Part shown: positions 13,148 through 25,015 of the stretch, piece by piece
How positions within the stretch are numbered: position 1 is the stretch's first letter
Layout of the letters: each line of letters starts with the position of its first letter
DNA from: Limanda limanda
Lineage: Eukaryota > Chordata > Actinopteri > Pleuronectiformes > Pleuronectidae
Direction: 5' to 3'
Assembly (NCBI RefSeq): GCF_963576545.1
Contig: NC_083655.1
Span: 19,328,204 to 19,392,203 of the forward strand
DNA: 64,000 nt
Program-made: the position numbers and the translations under genes
The notes under the pieces: model-generated
The model's input: only the letters and a program-made list of their open reading frames with translations
The model's database searches: none
Told to the model about the DNA's origin: nothing

Positions 13148-15106
13148 TTTTATCATATGTATGCGTTACCTTAACGCTTGAGAGAGGGGCCGGTCTGATG
13201 CTTGGTGTCGAGTTGCCGTTTCGAGCTTGGGGCACACAACACAGCAGGCTTGAATGCTAATTTGCTATGTTAGTTGTCCATGCAAGACGAACTTCACAAG
13301 TAGATGAACACACACCAGGATCAGCCTCAGACTCCTCTCTCTGGGCTCAGTCAGACGTTTGTCGTGAGGGAAAACATGCATGTATACAACATGTATTACA
13401 TAAACGTGGTTTGATTGGCTGGAGCTTGCAGTTGAGTATTTAATGTGATTCACTGGTGCCTGTACTGCTACAGCAGCATGCTATTGTTGATGTAGCTGCT
13501 GGAAGTGTTGAAGGAAACATTCCTTTCATCATTCCACAATTAAGTTTCGAAGGCATGCATGCAGCACTCCTGTAAAGTATTTGGCCATTTATGCTGCAAA
13601 TCTAAAGAATCCATCCTTACCCATGGGGAAAAAAACTTTACACTTGGTACCAATTTGAGCTCTGAGGTGCATCAAAGTGGTTATACGGCTCACATACACC
13701 ATGTTGACCCAGTCTCCCTTTCTCTCTATTGCAGATCCCCCCCACCCCCCTGCCTCAGCAGTCCATCACAATTGATCATTCACAACTGCAAAATTGGCAT
13801 ATGATGAAAATGCAGTTTACCATGAAATACCAATGGTGTTAATGAGTCAGTCAAGCATCAACTGAAAATCTGCACACAAATCAAATGGGACTTTTGGGGG
13901 TTATTTTCAGTCGAGGAGGTAACATGTATTTTTTTTTTTCTTTTCACCCTGGAGGCAGGGATGCAGAAATAGAGCGTAGATGAATAGACGAGAGTGGACA
14001 ACCGGGGGGGAACAGTGATAAATGAGCTGACAAATGTTGTTTGTGTAAGATCATGATAGCCGTGAGAGAGCTATAATCCACACTGGTGAGCAGAGCCAGA
14101 GGGCCGCATGCGCTGGGAGGAAAGCAGACAGAAAAACAGAGGTGAGTGTGTAAGCGAGAAAGATGGGAATTGAGAGAAAGCTGGGTGCAGAGAGAGGGAC
14201 AGCTAATCCATATCATCAGCAGGATGGGTAAAAGACAACAGGCATCCCTTGCACCATGTTGAAACAGACGTCATCGCATACACATTCAAACAAAGCCTGT
14301 TTTGATGAAAAGTATTTATCCGGGTGCATCGTCTGTGTACCTCAGCACATATTGCAAAGCCATCTCAGCAGGAGGCAGATGTATTTCTGCCGGCTTTTGC
14401 TGCCATATTCACTTATGTTAAGAATCTGCATTTATTTTTCATACCACCCCCAGCTGGGGAGCCAAAGAAGGAATGGATGTCATCATACTGCTGTGATGAA
14501 AAGAGCTTTAAGGTGCCATATCTGAGAAGGCAAACTAAACAAATGCCAGCCCACCTACCTTGTGGTTATTTTGGAAAACCTGTCCAGCTGTCCCTGGCCA
14601 GTTTACCCCTTTCTTAACTACTCACATGGACATCAGTTGCCCAGGAAGCTTAACTATTGTAACTAAGCACTGTGTAAGCCTGCCAAGCATTGAAGTCATG
14701 TACAGGGGTGTAGTCAGAGAGACACTTAAAGATTCAGGAGGTTGGTTTTACTGTTTCAACACTATTAAGAAACATTCTAATTAAACTGGATTTGCATCAT
14801 AGCATATCTTTTAAATGTTAGTGTGACCAACTACCTTGCTTAGCTACTGTAGTCACCTGCTTACAAAACTAAAACTAAGAATCAACCTATAAGAGTAACA
14901 TACTGGTGTGCTCGTTATTGGATTTAAGGGAACTTAACCTTCCAGCAGCTTTAGCCAATATAAGCAATTAACAATAACACGCTTTGTTAAGCATCCATCA
15001 AGGTCATGTTTAAGCAAATAGCATTTTAATATGATTGCTAGTGAATTTGGAGGCTCTTTTTCAGCACATATGATTTGGGAGTTGAACATTAAACTTTCCC
15101 ACCTGG
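13148..15106. other. No gene recognised
   Basis: Frames up to 97 codons (14256-14784) have no recognisable similarity and overlap one another in different frames. Confidence 0.5.
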
Positions 15107-16030
15107 ATCTGGGATCCGTTCCAGACTCAAAGGGTGTTCTCTTAAGGTTACAAAAGAACGAGACCTCGTAGATGGTATGAAAATAATAACAAGGTCTTAC
15201 ATCAACCGTAAGTGGATGCTGGACGACCTCAAGTGCCTGGTTACATCAGCAAGAATGACATTCAAACCAAGCAAGCTCAAGTGTTTTCCTGAAAATAGGG
15301 AAAGTACAGCAATGCTCGGTTAGTAGGGATCAATGCCATCGCTCTCAGGTTATCCTGTGAGAAGCCTGATGATGTAGTTTGAAGATTTTTCTCAAGGACT
15401 CAGCAATCATCAGGTAGACATTAGTCCAAGCTGAAGAATGGATAGGAATGGTCGACCCATCACTGGAATAGAAAGCCTGGATGTACCAGTACGGGGTCTT
15501 ACTTACATCCACTTAGTAAAGATCAGAGACAAGGCCTCCACTGAACATAGCCAATGGGACATTTGTGCAGACATTGAGCAGCACTTCGCACAGGATACGA
15601 TCAGCACCACGCGGAGATCAGAGCTTCTCATCTGGTCCATATTCATCAAAACACTCCAATGCGGAGAATAAATGGAAAGAGCTGGAGGGGAGATTAAGCT
15701 GTATTTGTTACTATTGGCCACCGGTGGCTGAGTGCATGCACAAGGGGTAGAGGGGGAGATGTCTTCCAGTAGAGGTGGGAGCCAGATGCTTCCCAAGAGA
15801 GTGCCGAGGGGAAAAGCACAAAACTGGGGATCTCAGGTCAGAAATGCAGTAAGATCTGCAGCACAAAGGCCACAAGGAAACAATGGCATCACAATAGCCC
15901 TGGCTGAAGAGCGACAAGCAGAAGAGCATCCGCCTGGCTCAGGTACGGTCTGATGAACTCATCAGAAAATGTTGTCATAGAGCCAAAACATCTAATAAAG
16001 AAGGGGCTGAAAATGAGCCGGGGAGCGGCT
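15107..16030 (+). pseudogene. Heavily decayed reverse-transcriptase-like relic
   Basis: Pieces in plus-strand frames resemble a retroelement RT family that I associate with fish genomes. One is a 'WMLDDLKCLVTSARMTFKPSK' segment near 15210-15275. Another is 'AEEWIGMVDPSLE' then stop then 'KAWMYQYGVL' near 15430-15505, matching a family pattern EEW...KAWIYQHG(I/V)LP. Stops are frequent and no catalytic YxDD box was seen. No terminal repeats or tail define the limits, so the coordinates are approximate. It might instead be a relic of another RT lineage. Confidence 0.5.
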
Positions 16031-16288
16031 ACAATATTGAGGAGTTTGTTACTGAATCATTGTAAAGACCAGAAATCCCTTTATTCTCCTTGAGGAAAAT
16101 TCTAAAATACAGACCTGTTTATACAGATCACTTAGCTGGAAACTAATTTGAATGCATCACCAGTAACATATAGACTCAATCCGTTGACAAATCAGTAAAT
16201 GTTTTACTGTCTGAACAAAATGACACAAAACTTTTGGACAGTTTTTCACAAATGCTAACTTGGGAGCATATCTCTAGATTTTAAGTCA

Positions 16289-16405
16289 TCTGTACATTTA
16301 TAGCATTCTTATAGTCTTGATGACCACTTAGAGCACTTTACAGTACAGTTTGGCCATTCACCCTTTAATACTAACATTCATCCAGTGCGTCTATTTGGGG
16401 CAATT
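16289..16405 (+). repeat. Interspersed repeat, same family as 43311, 45755 and 55641
   Basis: Contains 'TAGTCTTGATGACCACTTAG', 'AGCACTTTACAGTACAGTTT' and 'CAGTGCGTCTAT', the diagnostic order for this family. Truncated on the right. Confidence 0.65.
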
Positions 16406-18561
16406 TGGATGTTTGGTAACGAACTATAGGTAATGAATTATAGGTCAAGGTCAAATTGCCAAGGTATCTTAGGTATAAACAGATCTAAAGATAATATTGA
16501 CCAGGAAACCATCCTGCGACATTATGTAATAATTTACATCAAAATTAAGTCATTTAATTATGTCCATATGTATTGATCGAAAAAACTATCCGCAGTATCC
16601 CTGCATCCTCAGGGACTGTAGAAATGACGTTAAGCTTATGTAGATTGATAAATAATGTCAAATGATGTTACTATGAAGTCAGGAAATAATGTAATATTCC
16701 AGTTAAACATTTAACATCTGCAAACAATAAGATAAGAGACATAGTGTATGATTGATATAGATGATCCAATCATTCAGTGTTTGGAGCCCTCCAACGGAGA
16801 AAACCCCATGCTCAAAGCACAAATCTGTAACGTCTTTAGATTACCCAGTAGAGGTCCTTGTTTCCAGGTAGCATTGAACAGGATATGTCAATAAAAGTAA
16901 AAATTTGAACTAGGAACAGAATAAGGGAATAAAACACTTCTGGGGGATAGATGGCCCTCCCAATTCGCAAGTGCATCAATTCCCACCCTATATGCCTCTG
17001 TACACATCATATAAAGTATTTAGCAAACATGTGCATATTCAACATCCTTTCACAGGGTTGTCTTTAACAGGGCTCTTTAGCAAAGGTCAGCAGGAGACAG
17101 CTGAATATATTAATTAGCTAAAGCTAGCTAAGTACAATTGATAGAATTGACTTGCACCACACGCTTCAGCCAGCAACATTGACAGCCTTCGGGGGTGCCT
17201 TAACAGAAAGCAGTTCCAATCAACCCCGTCTCTGTGGCCCTGCTGCAAAGATTATTCCACGTACGTAGAGTTTGAGAAAGTCGGTAAATAAGAGGGCTAC
17301 TCTTTCAATCGTCTGTCCTCCTCGGCAACAAGTGTCATCTGACTACAAATTTAAATGTGGCATTTAGAAAAGTGAGGGTGCTCCATGTGTCTCTCTGAGC
17401 TCTTTTAACAGTTTCTTTGATGTCTGTGGATATTTATAAGCTGAGCTAGAGATTGTGTTTGGGCAATAACCAAAAAGAAAGACGCATCATCTGGATCTTG
17501 ATAAGGTTTCCTACCAATTACAGTTGGAGTAAATCTTTATGGAAATTACTAATTTTGCCGTTTGCTGGAAGACATTGGGACGTGTTAAATGGGGAAAGCA
17601 GAGACAGTCTGCCTTATTGCAGAAATGGCTCAAGGCATACACACACACACACACACACGCACACACACACACACCACACAAACACTAATATTACGGAGCC
17701 AGAATTGTGTGTTTTCCCAGCACTCATCTTGAGCCTTATCTACTTTGTCAGCCGTAACGGTTTTAGCAGTTCAACCTATCAGCTGCCTCTTTTTAACACT
17801 AAATTGCAAGTTCTTGATAATCCCAAATCCTTTGATCAAAGTTTTTTGGTTTCATAATGCTGATAGATATTCTACTCTTGTGGACAGGCTAAGTGGTATC
17901 TTTGGGCCTGGCAATAGGGTTGTCAGACACACAGCAAAGGGCGCAGAGAGATGCTTAGTAGCAAAAGCACACTGATTTGTAGAGGAGGGACTTATTTATT
18001 TTGTTAGTCATGGATTGTGGGTGAACTGCCATCATTTGATCAGCCATGAAAGACAACTCCTGTCTGGTTCGATTCACAGCAGGACAGCTTTAAACAAATT
18101 AAATGTCACATCTTCATGTTTTTCTTTTCTTTTCTTTTTTAAAGGTTACATATTATTTAAAATAGTATGGGGGTACTCTAACAAGTGAAGAATGCACTTC
18201 CACATATCTGAGGGATTTTCATGCATGAAAAAGTGCAGCAGGGGTTTCCTTACTTTTGTTCACTGGTGGTGGGTCAAGCAAAGGGTAGTTCTATATTTTT
18301 AGAAAACCAGTTCAGTGAACAAACCTGCCAGTTGGGAATGGCCTGTGGTAATGCTGGTTGCAGATTTTTTTTTCTAAAACTGTAAAAGTGCCCGCCAGAC
18401 TAAGTCCTCAGAGCTCTGAAGCTGAACACATGCTGCCGCAGAAAGACATGCTCATTCAAAGTTCAGTGAAGCTCGACTCAGTACCTTGAATGCTGAAGCG
18501 GAAAATCAGTGTCCATTGTCGTGAACGAGCTATTTTTGTGAGTCACCAGATGTGTTCAAAG
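16406..18561. other. No gene recognised; CA microsatellite at 17637
   Basis: The 134-codon frame at 17453-17857 includes the CA array translated as HTHT and is not credible as a gene. Confidence 0.5.
17637..17681. repeat. (CA)n microsatellite
   Basis: About 20 CA units with one CG interruption. Confidence 0.92.
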
Positions 18562-19000
18562 TAGGGCTGTCAGTTTAACGCGTTATTAACGGCGTTAACG
18601 CAAACCCATTTTAACGCTGTCAATTTTTTTAACTCGAGTTAAAGCAGAGCTGCAGCTGCAGCTTCAGTATCTGTGTTCGCCTCCAGTCTGACCTGCTCTC
18701 GCTTTTTGTTTTAATATTTCGCCACCTAAAATATATATTTTAAAGCTATTGTAGCGTCCCACAGAACACGGAACTTCTTCGTGGTTTAGTAACTGGTATT
18801 TTCCTCTACACGAACATGTGCACCTCTCGCTGTTACTCCGTCACTCGCAGACATCAACACTTCACTTCCTCATTGATCCCCGATCCCCCCATCCTATTGG
18901 TCCAAACAGTCTCATATCAGTCAAGTTGCTGCTTCCATGAAAACAAACTCTTTAATTTCAATAACCCCTCTAACATCTTCAGCAGGAACTTTTACATTTA
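18562..19000. mobile_element. hAT element fragment (TAGGGCTGTCA end)
   Basis: The left end TAGGGCTGTCAGTTTAACGC with the repeated motif 'TTAACGGCGTTAACGCAAAC' is a recognisable hAT terminal region of teleosts. A short palindrome TTTAACTCGAGTTAAA follows at about 18628. No matching right end or TSD is found in the next kilobases, so the right boundary is approximate and the copy is probably truncated. Confidence 0.62.
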
Positions 19001-22000
19001 ATTTCAAGTTTGTATTGTTTCACAGGCGTGGTACAAGGATAGCAAATAGAAAATAATTTCCTCAAAACCATGGTTAATTTGGCAGGGACCCCCAACGTCA
19101 TTTGTCTGCCTTTTATTTTTATCACGTTAGCTCTATTTTGACAGGATGCAAAATTAGTTTGTCCCCGGGGTGATCCATGTGGCAACATAATGAGGTGCTG
19201 AAGTGTTTAGCAGCAGCGTCTGAGCATAAGCAGGTAGAAATTAATTCATCAGCTGACAGGAAGGAGCATAATACAAATAGTTTTATGCCTGAACTGCTCC
19301 ACTTGAAGGCAGGATACTGAGGGTTTATAGCCAAGTCCAAACAGCCCATGTGTAATTTATGCCCCAGTGTTGACCCCTATCAGCACTGTGAGACCCACTT
19401 ATGTCCTGGCAGCCAGCACAAGCTAATTCAAACACAGATACCGTATATTTTCTCCTTGCAAATAAATGGCTTTAAAGCTGGGTAAACATGGAACAGTATT
19501 CTGATTAGAGTTATGGTCATGTAATTGGCGATTGTAAATATGAAAGTAATTGGTTGACATTTTCATTACCATGTGGCGTAGTTTATTGTTGCCAGGTATG
19601 TTATATAGGCAGAGCACTTCTCCACATTAGCATATATTTCAGAGCATATTTGAATAAAAAGCGAGAACAGTTACATTTTGTTGCTTAATGTGTCCATACC
19701 ACTTATTTGACATAATTATGATAAATGGTTAAGGAAGTATGATTAATGATTGATGAGGAGAACTTGTAAAATACTGCAGTCTTTTATTCAAAGTTATAAA
19801 CATAAAGGTATGTTTGGGACAACAATTAAGTACCAAAATATATATATATCTATTTTTTTAATGTTTTAAACTAGATGTCAGCGATGACAAGCTCCACCCA
19901 TGGTTCTACCCCAAAGCTGTGACTGGACAGTTGATATATTTTCATTTTGGTATGGTTGATGCATGGAGTGTATTATGTAATGTGGTCACAACATGGATGG
20001 AGAAGCTCTGTGGAAGAAGCAGAGGCTTGCACTTGCACCAAGGTCTTTTCTGTACAAATTGAAAATGTGCGTAAATGTGATTTTTTCTGTGACCAAAGCA
20101 ACAGCTCAGTACAACAAAAATCAGATTTTGCTCAAGGACAAATGTTTTGTCTTCCTCCCCATTGATTCTACTTTGTCTAACCTTTTAAGCTTTCTTATTA
20201 TATACCTTGCTTGTCATGTTAAAAATCCCAAGGAGTTCTGATGCCTGAGGTAGTCTCATCAGTCACGTGGACCTGAAAGCCAATTTGTCCCGAGAGTCTC
20301 TCCCCAGCACAAAACGAAATTCCCTGTCACATTTCAGTCTGTGGACAAAAAGGTTCAGAGCCCTTGAGGCTCTTGACCGGTTCAGTAAAAACACCAATGA
20401 CATTAAGAAAAGGACATTTTAGAAAAATACTGGACAGGGGTAAATACAATACAGAGGATGATGACAAGGAAATCCCTCTTGATATGTACGAGGTGAAAGC
20501 TGGAAGGAAGGTGAAACATATATTGCAAAATATTTTTCAACACCTGTGAAAACCAGGTTTAAACTATGATCCAACGCTGTGATCCAAGTTGTCTCAAGTA
20601 GGGACCTCAAGATCAGCAGTGAACGATGTTTTAATTTATTGAGTCTTCTACTTGCTGCCTTTAAAGTGGCACAGTCAGCCTGTAACACACTGCTACAATG
20701 TCTGTTACCGCCGTATGATTGTTAATGGATGGTTGGATGTGTTGTTTTCGATGTGAGTTGGTTGAAACTATCCTTCGTTTAAATAAATAATTGTTGTTTG
20801 AACAGCTATTTGACCGCTGGGTTAATTGACCACCCATGAGAGCCAGATGGTAAACACAGCTCTTCCTCTTTATCTGGAATAAATTTGCCAAAAGCAAACA
20901 ACACATGAACTTAGTTGGTAAAATAAAATGGACAAATGCTTCAATGCAAAACTTCACAAAGTGGAAGAGTCTCTTTTATTCTCCAAAGTACAGCATGCAT
21001 TGTACCCAGGCCCTTCATCAGGGTGAGTACAGAATCTCTCTATAAGATGACTGTAATCTGTGTCTGTTATCTAATAAGACCTAGACGGCTTTCCATTGTG
21101 TTGCATTCCCAACTCATGTCTTAGCTCCTCCTAGCAGGGATGTGAAAGGAAGATGCAAGCCGGGGACTCAAGGATGGCAAATTTGTATTCACCAGGCAGT
21201 GCATGGTCAGCAGGAGACCTCAGGCAGACGGACTGGGAGCTGGAGAACCAATGCACAAGACACCAGATGGCTTGGAGGCAGGACAGATAAAAGTGGGTTC
21301 ACTCAGGAGGTACAGCAGGAGTGTGACAATGGGTCCCTTCATAGGAAGAGAAGGACACTGGGGTCCAGAGAAGGTGGCCAGTTAGAGTTGGTCCAGACTG
21401 GCTTAAACCCAGTTTTGAAGCTGACAACTGGAGCATGATAATGTAGCTGTTGGCTGCCACAATGGTCTAGGAGGTCTGAGGTATGATAGGGTGTCAGCAG
21501 AATTAGTTGGATTAAACGCTATGAGCAGGTACCAGTTCCCCACTAGGAAGCAGGAGTATACTTGTTGTCTGTCGACTCAGGAACCGACTCAGAAACAGGC
21601 AGGACATTGGCCCAGGAACAGACCTTGAAAAAAAAGAGATGTAAGTAGCGCATCGGCACTCTCCAGGACAGATTAGACATTTCCCACAGCGGCAGGCTAA
21701 GGATCAGACTTGGTAATAGGCTGGACAAGGAATAGACTCAGAGAAGGCTAGAATTGAGCTGGGACAGCCAATTCAGGAATATGCTCAGGACCAGTTTTGA
21801 TGTTGACCAGGAATAACAAGTCTTGAACTGACTTAGTGTTGACTCTGACATCCAAATTGGCAACAGGCAAGATATTGGCAGAGACCACTGACAGAAAAGG
21901 AGATGATATTGGCTGGAACCCTGGACAGAGGTAAATACTGGATGTCAGTTGTGATGGCAAACTTAGTGTCAGGGTCCAGCTAAGTGTTTATTGAGGTGAC

Positions 22001-22876
22001 ATGTAACAGAAGCCTGGGGTACCTGTGCAGCTGAGTCTCTGTGGAGCTGGGCAGGTTTGGAGAATTTAATCCCTAAAACCCATGCTTCTTCCTAGGCATT
22101 ACAGTCCCTAGATACCTCCGGGCAAAAATAAGTTAAGTCTCAAGGAAACGGAACTGCTTGTGGTGTTCAGGGTCAAGATCAGGTGGCTGGCCAGCTCTCT
22201 GGGGTGCAGACTGGAGAATTGGAGGCTAGAGGCTATCCAACTGGGAGCTGGGCTGCTGGCTAATTTGATTTATGTTTAATTTTGATTTGTAACATACTCT
22301 AAAATAGTTTGTGTGTTGAGCATTGGTCTTCATGTGGGCCATGTGCAAAATGCATCGGTGAAATAAAACAGATTCTACAGGTTGGTCAGCTGGTCCTCTT
22401 GTTTGTTTATGTTTGTCGTGAGCAGTTAGTTGGTTTGTGAAGAAGTGACAGCACTTTCAGACTGAATATTTAGCCAATCAATACGTAGACAAACATCAGC
22501 AGTAAAACAAAGGTGTCCTTTAATCTGGGCAGAAGAGGTGGACTGAAATCTATAGGGCAGACAGAGAAAGCATCAAATGGGTGATCCAGGACTTGAAATT
22601 AGAAAAACACTAACTAAAGGCTTTTTGTAGGTGCGGATAATTTGAAAAAAAATATGTATTTATGATTATGTGTATTTGCATACAGAGCAAGGAAGAGAGC
22701 TGATCAGAAGTGGTGATTTCCATTCTAATGTCTTGTGTGAACCGACATACTTGAACTGTTCACTTGTGATTAAGTCACCCAAGACGCATGTTAATGCAAG
22801 GTATGGAGAGGCTTCAGTATTTTGTCTGTGATCCCTTCTCTCAGTGCAGATTCATTTTGTTCTTCACAAGCTTATT
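19001..22876. other. No gene recognised
   Basis: Between about 21130 and 22250 the sequence is richer in GG/CAGG and has loosely repeated phrases (GGCAGGACATTGGCCCAGG, GGCAAGATATTGGCAGAG). It may be an old degenerate tandem or transposon relic. The rest looks unique. Confidence 0.45.
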
Positions 22877-22884
22877 CTCTAATG
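22877..22884. repeat. Left TSD of hAT mosaic (CTCTAATG)
   Basis: Identical octamer at 23742-23749 on the other side of the element. Confidence 0.9.
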
Positions 22885-23741
22885 CAGGGGTGCCCACACT
22901 TTATAGGCTTGTGAGCTACTCTTGAAATGACCAGCTCAACAAGATCTAACCCCCCCCCCCCCGATAACATATTTTATATTTTATAGGATATAAATGATTA
23001 AATATGCATCCCATAGTTTGTATTCCCCTTCTGTTGTCCTGGAGATTTAATTTTACCAATTTTACCAATCACATTATTAAATGTCCCCCTCTGCCCAGCC
23101 ACAAGCAGTCATATAGATAAAAAGAGAGAGGGGGGGGGGGGGCTACGTATTCTCCACATAGGTTTGAGTGGATAATACCTAATTTACCCTACACACCCGA
23201 CATAGCAAACAGCGGAGAAGTTCTTGAAGATGGATGATATTAAATTAATAATTTAAGTGGAGAAGTACAGTTAGCTGTTTGATCCTCAGCACATATGAGA
23301 CAAAGAAGACACATGTTGGGCTGTGTTGCAGTTAATGTTGGAGCAACAAGTAAGTATATGCTTGAAAAAAATGATTAAATGCCGTTTTTACTGCAGGCTG
23401 ATAACAGCAAAAGTATGTGATATTATTAGCGCGGCGCATCAGCGTCCGGTGTGAACAGCCACACGCCGGCGCTCTAGGGATTAGCGCGGCGCTTCAGCGT
23501 CGCTTCCGCGTCCGGTTTGAACCCGGCGTGACTAGCAGTATGCCGCGGTTGACGTTCGCAACATCGTCCATGGCGGGGGGTGTGGTGGCGGCAGGGGCGG
23601 CAGCGGCGACGGCAAAAAAAAAAAAAAATGGGTACGTGCGCCGGAGCGTCCACGTGACTGCCTCTTGTCCAGTTGTGCGATTGACCCACACTGCCTTCGC
23701 GATCGACCGGTCGATCGCGATCGACGTATTGGGCACCCCTG
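22885..23741. mobile_element. hAT DNA transposon with internal MADF-element segment (mosaic), 8-bp TSD
   Basis: Inverted ends read CAGGGGTGCCCA on the left (from 22885) and TGGGCACCCCTG-like on the right (to 23741). They are flanked by the identical octamer CTCTAATG at 22877-22884 and 23742-23749, the expected 8-bp hAT duplication. The 857-bp interior is not hAT-derived for most of its length. About 22963-23531 is closely similar to the element at 35702-36560, including its GC-rich right end (GAACCCGGCGT). The segment carries stops where the 36.2-kb copy has a MADF frame. Poly-C (22950-22962), poly-G (23130-23142) and poly-A (23614-23628) runs are present. The right subterminal region contains a 22-bp perfect palindrome at 23698-23719. 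Confidence 0.9.
23698..23719. repeat. 22-bp perfect palindrome built from GATCGA units
   Basis: The bases from 23698 to 23719 are their own reverse complement, centred on ACCGGT. It lies about 20 bp inside the right end of the hAT mosaic, where hAT elements often carry subterminal transposase-binding repeats. Such a role here is inference. Confidence 0.85.
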
Positions 23742-23749
23742 CTCTAATG
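23742..23749. repeat. Right TSD of hAT mosaic (CTCTAATG)
   Basis: Identical to 22877-22884; marks the right insertion boundary. Confidence 0.9.
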
Positions 23750-24158
23750 TTTATCTCCTGTTTTTTTAATCCTGGCTTGTTTTTATACCCTGAACCATCT
23801 TCATCAAAATCACAAAGTCTGACATCAACGTGTGCTTCTGAACTTCAACTAACCTTTTATAGTCACGGCTTTGCACACATGCATCTCCAACCTCTCAGCT
23901 TTATGAAAAGCTTTCGATTAAGCAGCAAACATTAGAGCACACCTGATTGCTTGAGAACACATTGAGCAATGGCCCCAATAAACCTTGAACTGAGAAAGGC
24001 ATTCAGCACAGATATAGGTTTTCCTCCTTAAGCAGATGAACCTGAGAAAGTTTCACATGTATCTCTGCACATTGAAGGTTGAGCATTCAAGTGAACTTGT
24101 AGAGTAGTAGAGACTGAGACGTACTTGAATATAACAGTAAACATTGAGATAACTTTAT
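23750..24158. other. No gene recognised (spacer between two hAT elements)
   Basis: About 410 bp of ordinary AT-rich sequence. Confidence 0.55.
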
Positions 24159-24166
24159 GTTAAGGC
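24159..24166. repeat. Left TSD (GTTAAGGC)
   Basis: Exact match to 25008-25015 across the 841-bp hAT element. Confidence 0.9.
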
Positions 24167-24404
24167 TAGGGTTGCAAAGGGGCGGAAAGTTTCCGGTAAA
24201 TTTCCGGAAACTTTCCATGGGAAGTTTAGCTCGGGAATTTGGGTAATTTTGAAAAAAAAAAAATACGCAAATTAAACGCTGAGCAATAAAAACATCATTC
24301 AAAACTCTATTTTAAAGATGTATGGAATGCAGCACACGCTGCACGTTGAGTTTCAACCCTCCACTGTGCATTCTTCCATCACATGCACAGATAACTCCCA
24401 GCAT

Positions 24405-24450
24405 CCTGCACACTACAGCAGGGCTATTGAGGCCTGCTGTAGTGTGCAGG
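24405..24450. repeat. Perfect 18-bp inverted repeat with 10-base loop
   Basis: Arms 24405-24422 and 24433-24450 are exact reverse complements (left arm CCTGCACACTACAGCAGG). The hairpin is inside the hAT element at 24167-25007. No function is evident. Confidence 0.9.
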
Positions 24451-24697
24451 ACTAGTCAGGTAAGTGTTGATGATATTACTGGGGAAAACATATTAGCATG
24501 CTGATTGAGGATTGTTCATCTGTTCATCTAGCCTATTTCCATACATTTATCCAGCAATTGTAAAATATGTTTACAGACGATTCCAATTGTTTGGCTAACT
24601 ATTTATATCTCTGGCATTGCTTTAGCTTTTTTTTACAAACTTTTTTCTCATCTTATTCTACAGAATAATGCCACATGCACTATCTCATGTGTGGTGA

Positions 24698-24874
24698 CAT
24701 TTCACCCCATCCAATGTAGAAGGAAAGGCTGTGTACATTTGCAAATACTGTGCAAAGACCAATGTTAAGAATGACACAACAATGCAGAAGCATATAGTCA
24801 AGTGCCCAAAGTTTCCTCAGGGCTCAAATCAGCCTATGACAAAACAAAATGTTTATATTTATGTCTTTATATGA
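24698..24874 (+). pseudogene. BED-type zinc finger fragment of hAT transposase
   Basis: This 58-codon open stretch begins HFTPSNVEGKAVYICKYC and shows the metal-binding spacing C15-x2-C18 ... H32-x3-C36, fitting a BED finger (CCHC variant). BED fingers sit at the N-terminus of hAT transposases and bind the element ends. The codon just upstream of the first His is TGA and a TGA closes the frame at 24872-24874, so nothing functional is made. The preceding region may have been joined by deletion. Confidence 0.75.
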
Positions 24875-25007
24875 CAAGGTAAATACAGTTAGTATAAATT
24901 ACCCACAACATTTCCAGTTTATTTTGTTATTTCCCATATATTCCCGTATATTCCCGTTAATTCCCGTATATTCCAACTTTGAATATTCCCGGAATTTTGC
25001 AACCCTA

Positions 25008-25015
25008 GTTAAGGC
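25008..25015. repeat. Right TSD (GTTAAGGC)
   Basis: Exact match to 24159-24166. Confidence 0.9.

Larger units (their letters stand above)
24167..25007 (+). mobile_element. hAT DNA transposon remnant with BED-finger fragment and 8-bp TSD
   Basis: Inverted ends are TAGGGTTGCAAA (left, from 24167) and TTTGCAACCCTA (right, to 25007). The octamer GTTAAGGC occurs on both sides (24159-24166 and 25008-25015). Subterminal regions are rich in repeated TTTCCGG / TTCCCGTATA-type motifs, a known style for this hAT group. The 841-bp body keeps a BED-type zinc-finger fragment (24698-24874) and an 18-bp hairpin (24405-24450), but no catalytic domain. It is therefore an internally deleted, non-autonomous copy. 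Confidence 0.93.

Noticed and set aside
17453..17857. 134-codon frame with an HTHTHT stretch
   Set aside because: Created by a CA microsatellite.
18060..18095. tRNA-like B box (GGTTCGATTCA)
   Set aside because: No A box or acceptor stem at the right distance, so neither a tRNA gene nor a clear tRNA-derived SINE.
23417..23935. 172-codon plus-strand open frame
   Set aside because: It spans the GC-rich end of one transposon, the poly-A run translated as KKKK, the hAT terminus and host flank. It is a chance frame across element boundaries.
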